Assembly (NCBI GenBank): GCA_020721385.1
Contig: DYMW01000049.1
Location: 1-11,681, forward strand
Source: Sulfurovum sp.
GTDB lineage: Bacteria; Campylobacterota; Campylobacteria; Campylobacterales; Sulfurovaceae
Direction: 5' to 3'
DNA: 11,681 nucleotides
In this document: piece after piece, positions 6,852 through 11,681 of the stretch
How positions within the stretch are numbered: position 1 is the first letter of the stretch
Layout of the letters: each line of letters opens with the position of its first letter
The notes under the pieces: model-generated
Database searches by the model: none
The model's input: the letters and a program-made list of their open reading frames with translations, nothing else
Told to the model about the DNA's origin: nothing
Position numbers and translations under genes: made by a program

Positions 6852-8012
6852 TTATCCTTTCGTTATCTCTTCAGTTGTTTTTTCAGTTTGTTCAGGAAGG
6901 GCTTCGGCTTTGGCTTTTACTGCTAAAATTGCCTCTTTTAACTCTTGTTCGGTTTTATTCAGTTCAATTAAAGCGTTGGCTCGTGCTTCTTTGCCTTGTT
7001 CGGCAATATCTAATGAATCGTTTAGGGTATTAATGAGGGTTGTATTGGCAATTTTAATGCTCTCAATATCAAAAACACCACGCTCCATCTGTGTACGTAC
7101 TTCACGGTTGGCTTCTCGTAGACCTTCGGCATTTTTCTCTAACAGTTCATTGGTTAAGTCACTGGCATCTTTTAGGGCTTTGGCAGATTCATGACTTCTA
7201 AAAATGGTGACCGTTTGTGCGAGTTGGTTTCTCCATAATGGAACGGTGTTTACCAATGTGGAACTGATCTTATTAATGAGTGATTTATCATTTTCTTGAA
7301 TGAGTCTGATGCTTGGTAACGATTGCATGGCAACTTGTCGTGAGAGTCTTAGGTCATGTATTCGTCGCTCTAAATCATCAGAAAAACTTCGCATCTCTTT
7401 AAGCTCTTGAATCGCCATCATCTCATTGGTTTGAGCTTTTTCTTCATAGGTTGGAAGAATGGTTGCCGTTAACTCTTTGGCTTTAATCTCTCCTGCTTCA
7501 ATATAGAGTTCGAGTTTTCTAAAATAGGTCAAGTTGGCTTCATAAAGTTTATCGAGTGCAACCACATCGGTCATGAGTTGACTTTTATGTTTTTCAAGAT
7601 TATTGGCAATCATGTCAATTTGGTCTCGAACTTCCTCATAGCCTTGTAAAAATTTTACCAATGGTTTGGTGCCTCCAAACAGGTTTTTGTACCAAGGCAG
7701 TTTTTTATTGGGGTCTAGCTCTTCAATATCAAAACCTTTAATAACGGCAACCATTTCATTGAGAACAGCTCCAGCTCTTCCTGTGTCTTTGTTTTTAACC
7801 CCATCAATCATACGGTTTGAAATCTCATCAAGCTCTTCTTGGGCTGAAGCTCCAAAGTAGATAATGGAGTTTCTATCATTAAAATCCAACTCTGTTAGGG
7901 CTTTTTCCAATTGGCTCTGCTCTTGGGGCATCACATTTGGTAAATTGGCATTGATGTCACCTGAAGTTGACTCTATACTGGTTTCTATAATCTCTTTTAT
8001 TTGTGGTTCCAT
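6852..8012 (-). CDS. telA: TelA-family protein (toxic-anion-resistance family)
   Basis: This 386-residue, largely helical, charged protein matches the TelA/KlaA family (Bacillus YaaN) in length and pattern. Recognisable segments are IIYFGASAQEELDEISNRM (about 51-69), a DPNKKLPWYKNLFG-like stretch around residue 100, and the QEL(K)EMRSFSDDLERRIHDL helix. The SLPSIRLIQENDKSLINKI region around 240 and W-R-x-Q-L-A-Q-T-V just after it are also typical. No signal peptide or membrane helix is present, so it is cytoplasmic and probably membrane-associated through XpaC. TelA was named for tellurite resistance on a plasmid, but most chromosomal members have no proven anion link; related genes are tied to cell-envelope stress. 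The start is supported by AAGGA 8 nt upstream. It lies 14 nt after xpaC and 3 nt before the SPFH gene. Confidence 0.9.
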   Translation of the reverse strand: MEPQIKEIIETSIESTSGDINANLPNVMPQEQSQLEKALTELDFNDRNSIIYFGASAQEELDEISNRMIDGVKNKDTGRAGAVLNEMVAVIKGFDIEELDPNKKLPWYKNLFGGTKPLVKFLQGYEEVRDQIDMIANNLEKHKSQLMTDVVALDKLYEANLTYFRKLELYIEAGEIKAKELTATILPTYEEKAQTNEMMAIQELKEMRSFSDDLERRIHDLRLSRQVAMQSLPSIRLIQENDKSLINKISSTLVNTVPLWRNQLAQTVTIFRSHESAKALKDASDLTNELLEKNAEGLREANREVRTQMERGVFDIESIKIANTTLINTLNDSLDIAEQGKEARANALIELNKTEQELKEAILAVKAKAEALPEQTEKTTEEITKG

Positions 8013-8026
8013 TTTATATATCCTTA

Positions 8027-8860
8027 TTAATTTTTTATCTGTTCTTGTAAAACATCAATCTTGACATCTAAATCAAAATTATTGTTCTTTTTAAGTCGTA
8101 TTAGCTCTTGGTCAAATTTTTGTTCGACATCTTTAAGCAGTTGGTGTAGTCTGGTTTTGGTATCACTGTTTATCTCTTTTTCATCCATAGAGGTATATGA
8201 GTTGGTGACTTTTTCTAACCCATCAATATAAACAATTAAAAATTTACGAGCCACACGAATATCTTTGGGATCTTCTTGCAAGGTGTCAATAATGGTTTGA
8301 GCTTTTTGGACAGCTTTATCAAGTTTGGCATACAACATGGGGTCGTTTGTTATTTTTTCCATGTGACTCTCAATACCATCAAGTTGATCTTGTGCTTCTT
8401 TAATGGTTTGAAGCACCAATTCAGCCGAAATGTCACCAATATTTTCTAGTTTGTCACCTCTTGGGTCAAATCCATAAAATAAAAAATATCCAACGGTTGA
8501 GATAAGTGCCAAAAAGATTCCTATCAGGAGAGGTTTACCGCCAACCATAGATGCTGTAAAGAGTGTTGAAAATCCCAAGAGTAATCCTGCCATCATTTTA
8601 TAAGGTTTTTGGGGTGCTTTGGTGAGTTTGGCTTGATGGTATTGGGCTTCTTTTTCCAATCCAAAACTGTTGAGTTTTGCGGTAGCAAAAAAGAGTCCAA
8701 AAGCAATGAGATTAAGAACAAATGCTGAAATATTGCGTTGCATGAGTGCCAAGATAATGGCTAAAAAAAGAGGTGCTAAAAAGATATAAAGCAGATATCC
8801 CTTTTTTGTTTTATATGCCATAGAAGTGTTTAGTGGATTGTAGCGTTTTACTTTTGCCAT
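8027..8860 (-). CDS. xpaC: XpaC-family membrane protein
   Basis: This 277-residue protein has four predicted membrane helices at about 21-40, 44-62, 88-107 and 109-129. A cytoplasmic helical domain (about 140-277) follows, with the XpaC-type segment VARKFLIVYIDGLEKVTNSY (204-223). XpaC is named in Bacillus after a hydrolysis phenotype on an indolyl-phosphate dye, but it has no recognised catalytic motif; the family is best regarded as a membrane partner of TelA, its usual neighbour. The ribosome site AGGA overlaps the stop codon of the small gene immediately upstream, which suggests coupled translation. The order xpaC-telA is the same as xpaC-yaaN in Bacillus. Confidence 0.85.
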   Translation of the reverse strand: MAKVKRYNPLNTSMAYKTKKGYLLYIFLAPLFLAIILALMQRNISAFVLNLIAFGLFFATAKLNSFGLEKEAQYHQAKLTKAPQKPYKMMAGLLLGFSTLFTASMVGGKPLLIGIFLALISTVGYFLFYGFDPRGDKLENIGDISAELVLQTIKEAQDQLDGIESHMEKITNDPMLYAKLDKAVQKAQTIIDTLQEDPKDIRVARKFLIVYIDGLEKVTNSYTSMDEKEINSDTKTRLHQLLKDVEQKFDQELIRLKKNNNFDLDVKIDVLQEQIKN

Positions 8861-8863
8861 GGT

Positions 8864-8953
8864 TTATCCTATTAATTTGGCAAGAGGATACCATACGGTG
8901 AGTCCTGCTGAGAGAAGAATAAATAAAAAACCGAATAATTTTTGCAAAGGCAT
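8864..8953 (-). CDS. Small single-pass membrane peptide, first gene of the xpaC-telA operon
   Basis: This 29-codon reading frame runs from ATG at 8953 to TAA at 8864-8866. It encodes a K5, then a hydrophobic core from about residue 6 to 28 (LFGFLFILLSAGLTVWYPLA is the central part), fitting one membrane helix. AAAGGAA lies immediately before the ATG, which is too close to be ideal; a TTG two codons further in would have normal spacing. The stop codon is merged with the AGGA ribosome site of xpaC, 3 nt before the xpaC ATG. A promoter box sits 23-38 nt upstream of the frame, so it lies inside the transcript. I do not recognise a family. It could be a regulatory or structural micropeptide of the complex, or merely a coupling leader. 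Confidence 0.6.
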   Translation of the reverse strand: MPLQKLFGFLFILLSAGLTVWYPLAKLIG

Positions 8954-8982
8954 TTCCTTTTTAAAATAATAATTTATGTTTT

Positions 8983-8991
8983 ATTTTATCA
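8983..8991 (-). promoter_or_regulatory. Extended -10 promoter for the minus-strand five-gene operon
   Basis: Read on the minus strand, TGATAAAAT fits TGnTAWAAT. A weak -35 candidate, TGGAAA (9007-9012), lies 18 nt upstream. The start of transcription would be near 8976, with a leader of about 23 nt before the small membrane gene. It faces away from the eptA promoter, and the two share a 136-nt AT-rich divergent region. Confidence 0.5.
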
Positions 8992-9071
8992 TAATTTACT
9001 TATGAGTTTCCATTAAATTAAAGAGGAAGAATCAATAGTTGTTTTTTTAGAAAAACTTCATAATTTTTTAC

Positions 9072-9077
9072 TATAAT
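9072..9077 (+). promoter_or_regulatory. -10 box for the phosphoethanolamine transferase gene
   Basis: TATAAT is perfect consensus but lies only 12 nt before the ATG at 9090. Transcription should start near 9084, leaving a leader of about 6 nt with no room for a ribosome site. Either the message is nearly leaderless, or translation begins at the TTG at 9108, which has AAAGG 10 nt upstream. Confidence 0.55.
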
Positions 9078-9089
9078 GCCTTTATTCTA

Positions 9090-10676
9090 ATGAAAGGTTT
9101 TTTTAATTTGAAAAATATAACTCAAAGTAAATTAATTGTTATCGTATCCCTCTTTTTAGTTGTTTTTTATAACTATTCATTTTTTACAAATACTTTGGAG
9201 ATTTATCCTTTAACGGTCGAAAATAGTGGATTTTTATTCTCATTGGGGGTTGTTTTAACCGCTTTTATTGTCGTGTTATTGACCTTGCTAAGCTCTCAAT
9301 GGACAACCAAACCCATTATTATCATAATCTTCATCGTCTCTTCTTTGACCACCTATTTTATGAATACCTATCATGTGGTGATTGATGAGAGCATGATTCA
9401 AAACACGATGCAAACCAATATGAAAGAGTCCATGGACTTATTGTCGCTTAAGCAGGTTTTGTATTTTGTATTGTTGGGGATATTGCCCTCGTATTTGGTC
9501 TACAAAACCAGAATAAATTATCGACCGTTTAAAGTTGAAGTGTTTGCAAAACTAAAATTGTTGGGCATCTCTCTTTTTGTAATGGTGGTGTTGATTTTTA
9601 TTTTTAGTAAATACTACACTTCATTTGCAAGAGAGCATAAACCGTTACGTTACTATACCAATCCGACGTATTGGATATACAGCATTGGGAAATATATTAA
9701 TTTAACCGTTAGTAGTGGACCAATTGACGTTCAAGCCATTGGATTAGATGCCAAAACAGTCACCTCAATTAATGCACCTAAAAAACTAACAATTATGGTG
9801 GTGGGTGAAGCAGCAAGAGCGGACAGATTTTCATTAAATGGGTACAGCAGAGAGACCAATCCTCTGTTAAAAAAAGAGAATATTGTTAACTTTTCAAAGA
9901 TGTATTCCTGTGGAACGTCTACGGCCGAATCGGTACCTTGTATGTTTTCGGTGTATGACCGAGGTGATTACAGTTATAAAAAAGGAATTTCAACCGAAAA
10001 TGTGTTGGATGTTTTAACACATACCAATGAGGTTGAAGTACTCTGGCGAGACAACAACTCCGATTCAAAAGGGGTGGCTATTAGAAATACCTATGAAGAT
10101 TTTAAAACAGCTAAGAACAATACCATCTGTGAAGCAGATGAGTGTCGTGATGAAGGAATGTTGGTAGGGCTTGATGGCTACATTAAAACTCATCCCAATA
10201 AAAACATTTTAATTGTTTTACACCAAATGGGAAATCATGGACCCGCTTACTACAAACGTTACCCAAAATCATTTGAAAAATTCACCCCAGTTTGCCAAAC
10301 CAATCAACTCGAAGAGTGTACCCAAGAAGAGATAGGCAATGCGTATGACAATGCAATTTTATACACCGATTATTTCTTAGCCAAAACCATTAATTTCTTA
10401 AAACCTTATAGTAAAAGCTACCAAACAACCATGATATACATGAGCGATCACGGTGAAAGTTTGGGAGAAAATGGACTCTATTTACATGGACTTCCTTACT
10501 TTATGGCACCTGATGCCCAAACACATATTGGAGCGTTTATATGGTTTGGAGAAAACAATAAAAAAGAGGTTGATGCCAACAAAGAGTATTCACAAGACAA
10601 TCTTTTCCATACGTTATTAGGCGTGTTTGATGTGAAGAGTGAAGTCTATAATAGAGATATGGATATTTTGAAGTGA
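9090..10676 (+). CDS. eptA: Phosphoethanolamine transferase, EptA/EptC/MCR family
   Basis: This inner-membrane enzyme moves phosphoethanolamine from phosphatidylethanolamine to lipid A; in Campylobacter the homologue EptC also modifies the flagellar rod protein FlgG and N-glycans. The 528 residues have about five N-terminal membrane helices (14-32, 47-67, 73-91, 121-137, 154-173). A periplasmic sulfatase-fold domain follows. Visible active-site parts are E240 in VVGEAARAD, the nucleophile T278 in SCGTSTAESVPCMFS, H383 in HQMGNHGP, D453-H454 in SDHGES, and H466 in YLHGLPY. Six cysteines fall where the family forms disulfides: C274-C284, C347-C352 and C402-C410. All key residues are present, so it should be active and lower the negative charge of the cell surface, giving tolerance to cationic peptides. 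The start may be ATG 9090 or TTG 9108. Confidence 0.93.
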   Translation: MKGFFNLKNITQSKLIVIVSLFLVVFYNYSFFTNTLEIYPLTVENSGFLFSLGVVLTAFIVVLLTLLSSQWTTKPIIIIIFIVSSLTTYFMNTYHVVIDESMIQNTMQTNMKESMDLLSLKQVLYFVLLGILPSYLVYKTRINYRPFKVEVFAKLKLLGISLFVMVVLIFIFSKYYTSFAREHKPLRYYTNPTYWIYSIGKYINLTVSSGPIDVQAIGLDAKTVTSINAPKKLTIMVVGEAARADRFSLNGYSRETNPLLKKENIVNFSKMYSCGTSTAESVPCMFSVYDRGDYSYKKGISTENVLDVLTHTNEVEVLWRDNNSDSKGVAIRNTYEDFKTAKNNTICEADECRDEGMLVGLDGYIKTHPNKNILIVLHQMGNHGPAYYKRYPKSFEKFTPVCQTNQLEECTQEEIGNAYDNAILYTDYFLAKTINFLKPYSKSYQTTMIYMSDHGESLGENGLYLHGLPYFMAPDAQTHIGAFIWFGENNKKEVDANKEYSQDNLFHTLLGVFDVKSEVYNRDMDILK

Positions 10677-10695
10677 TAACCTTTTGGATATTATC

Positions 10696-10704
10696 TGTTA
10701 TAAT
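10696..10704 (+). promoter_or_regulatory. Extended -10 promoter placing the transcript start at the antitoxin ATG
   Basis: TGTTATAAT is a perfect extended -10 whose hexamer ends 6 nt before the ATG at 10711. Transcription would be expected to start at or next to the A of that ATG. No Shine-Dalgarno sequence lies between, so a leaderless message is likely. Confidence 0.55.
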
Positions 10705-10710
10705 TTAACC

Positions 10711-11169
10711 ATGAAATTAATACCCACAAAGAACCAAGCCATTATCAATATACTTCAAGAGTACTTTCGCAACCAATCTTTTACGTTTGTACTTCTCTTT
10801 GGTTCGTATGCAAATGGAACACAGAGTGAGATGAGCGATATTGATATTGGTCTTTTTTTTAGTGAAGAGGTGGACTATATGGAGTTAGGCTATCATACAG
10901 CCAAACTCTCTTCACTGCTTGATAAAAAAGTAGACCTTATTAGTTTAAATGACCTGTATAAAAAAGACCCACTTATCGCCTTTGAGATTTTAGATAACCA
11001 TCAATGTTTGGTGTGTAACAATCAAGAAAAATATATCCGTTTTAAAACAGTTACTCAACTGGCCTACTTAGATAATAAACCTTTAATCGAACTAAACCGA
11101 GCCAATCTTTTAAAGCGAATAGAACAAAAAAACACGATAGGAAAACGAAATTATGTTAGAGAGAATTGA
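10711..11169 (+). CDS. mntA: MntA-type minimal nucleotidyltransferase antitoxin
   Basis: This 152-residue protein has the minimal nucleotidyltransferase signature GSx10DxD: G31-S32 then D43-I-D45. A third acidic residue, D75, lies in KKVDLISL. In the MntA-HepT system, MntA adds AMP groups to a tyrosine of the HEPN toxin and so blocks its RNase activity; all catalytic residues needed for this are present. The frame can be extended to a TTG at 10684, but those codons run through the -10 box, and the ATG at 10711 gives the usual family N-terminus. The gene overlaps the toxin gene by 17 nt. It is cytoplasmic. The order antitoxin-toxin is the reverse of the studied Shewanella pair. Confidence 0.88.
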   Translation: MKLIPTKNQAIINILQEYFRNQSFTFVLLFGSYANGTQSEMSDIDIGLFFSEEVDYMELGYHTAKLSSLLDKKVDLISLNDLYKKDPLIAFEILDNHQCLVCNNQEKYIRFKTVTQLAYLDNKPLIELNRANLLKRIEQKNTIGKRNYVREN

Positions 11170-11548
11170 ACAGTTAGAAGAGAATATTGCTCATTTAAAA
11201 AAGATGCAAGAACAGATGAGTATTGAAAATATTGAAAATAATAAATTTGATGAATGGTCACTGCGTTATGGGATTTTTGAGTCAATACAGATTGTCATAG
11301 ATTTAGCTTGTCATCTCTCTAGCAGATACAATCTTGGTACAGCCAAAACGTACACAGCGTGTATAGAAAACCTTCAAAAAGAGAAGTTTATCTCTTCTTC
11401 ACTTGCAAAAAGTCTCATTTCGGCTATAGGATTGCGTAATCTTTTAATTCATGAGTATGTTAGAGTCGATACCAAACAACTTTATGGTTTTTTGGCATTA
11501 CGAGATGATTTTTCTCGTTTTATTGATGAGGTGAAAGCGTTTTTGTAG
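11153..11548 (+). CDS. hepT: HepT-type HEPN toxin (DUF86 family)
   Basis: This 131-residue helical protein ends in the HEPN RNase motif Rx4HxY: R95-N-L-L-I-H100-E-Y102. R and H form the RNase site in the toxin dimer, and Y102 is the residue that MntA modifies with AMP in characterised pairs, so the target is intact. An N-terminal Glu/Lys-rich helix (about 1-30) looks like a dimer-forming coiled coil. The ATG lies inside the last codons of mntA, with AGGA 10 nt upstream, so translation is likely coupled and the antitoxin is made first. It is expected to cleave RNA or tRNA when free; the exact target cannot be told from sequence. Confidence 0.88.
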   Translation: MLERIEQLEENIAHLKKMQEQMSIENIENNKFDEWSLRYGIFESIQIVIDLACHLSSRYNLGTAKTYTACIENLQKEKFISSSLAKSLISAIGLRNLLIHEYVRVDTKQLYGFLALRDDFSRFIDEVKAFL

Positions 11549-11597
11549 GGGGTATTTTTGTACAATTTAATTGGAAGTGGAGACTTTTCTAATAAAC

Positions 11598-11629
11598 AAA
11601 AAGAGGGCTGTTGAAAACCCTCTTTTTTT
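11598..11629 (+). terminator. Strong bidirectional intrinsic terminator
   Basis: AAAAAGAGGG (11598-11607) pairs with CCCTCTTTTT (11618-11627) around a 10-nt loop, and the right arm runs into T residues. Because the left arm begins with A residues, the reverse strand also has a stem followed by a U-tract. It thus can end both the mntA-hepT transcript and the gene entering from the right edge. Confidence 0.88.
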
Positions 11630-11633
11630 CTCT

Positions 11634-11681
11634 TTAAAAAACCAAACTGGCATTATGAGCAACTTTAATCCAATACCCTTC
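11634..11681 (-). CDS. C-terminal end of a minus-strand gene cut by the window edge
   Basis: On the minus strand the last 48 nt read through 15 codons to a TAA at 11634-11636, ending in GYWIKVAHNASLVF. The frame is open to the window edge, and the stop lies a few nt before the bidirectional terminator, as expected of a real convergent gene. A GYW-hydrophobic-K ending is common at the tail of secreted, repeat-containing proteins in Campylobacterota, but 15 residues cannot identify the protein. Confidence 0.5.
   Translation of the reverse strand, partial: EGYWIKVAHNASLVF

Noticed and set aside
6848..7194. Plus-strand reading frames opposite the TelA gene
   Set aside because: They are shadows of the coiled-coil coding sequence, with no ribosome site or recognisable domain.
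9041..9056. Small inverted repeat GTTTTT-ttag-AAAAAC between the divergent promoters
   Set aside because: A six-pair A/T-rich stem is expected by chance here and has no link to a known operator.
10684..10710. Longer start (TTG) for the MntA antitoxin
   Set aside because: The added codons run through the extended -10 promoter box, and the family N-terminus fits the ATG at 10711.

Overview
The window is an AT-rich, densely packed bacterial chromosome segment. Gene content, low GC, short intergenic gaps and promoters built around extended -10 boxes with poor -35 boxes suggest a member of the Campylobacterota (Sulfurimonas/Sulfurovum/Arcobacter-like). HemJ-type haem synthesis and an EptA/EptC-type phosphoethanolamine transferase fit a Gram-negative cell. 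No marker gene fixes the genus. I see no insertion sequence, tRNA, rRNA or CRISPR array.

Left part (1-4634, plus strand): a stand-alone AAA_14/DUF4143-type ATPase with a nuclease-like C-terminus; a YidB/DUF937-like protein; a secreted endonuclease/exonuclease/phosphatase (EEP) enzyme with two extra C-terminal domains, tightly followed by hemJ (protoporphyrinogen IX oxidase, start corrected to 3469); and a DUF2231 four-helix membrane protein with its own promoter and a very strong Shine-Dalgarno sequence. A hairpin terminator at 4639-4680 separates this part from the convergent operon to its right.

Middle (4660-8953, minus strand): a five-gene operon transcribed right to left. In order it encodes a 29-residue single-pass membrane peptide, an XpaC-family four-helix membrane protein, a TelA-family coiled-coil protein, a YdjI-like SPFH protein carrying a GYF_2 domain, and a membrane-anchored double zinc-ribbon protein (YdjG-like). 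Gaps are 3-14 nt or negative (a GTGA overlap). Bacillus keeps these pieces in two places, xpaC-yaaN and the PspA-associated ydjFGHI. Here they are joined without a PspA gene, so a membrane-stress or membrane-organising complex is the best inference. This is the most interesting part of the window.

Right part (9090-11681): divergent from that operon is an EptA-type phosphoethanolamine transferase with its catalytic Thr, metal ligands and three disulfide pairs intact. Next is a MntA/HepT-type toxin-antitoxin pair, antitoxin first, whose ATG sits where transcription should begin (probably leaderless). A strong bidirectional terminator follows, and then the last 15 codons of a minus-strand gene that runs off the window.
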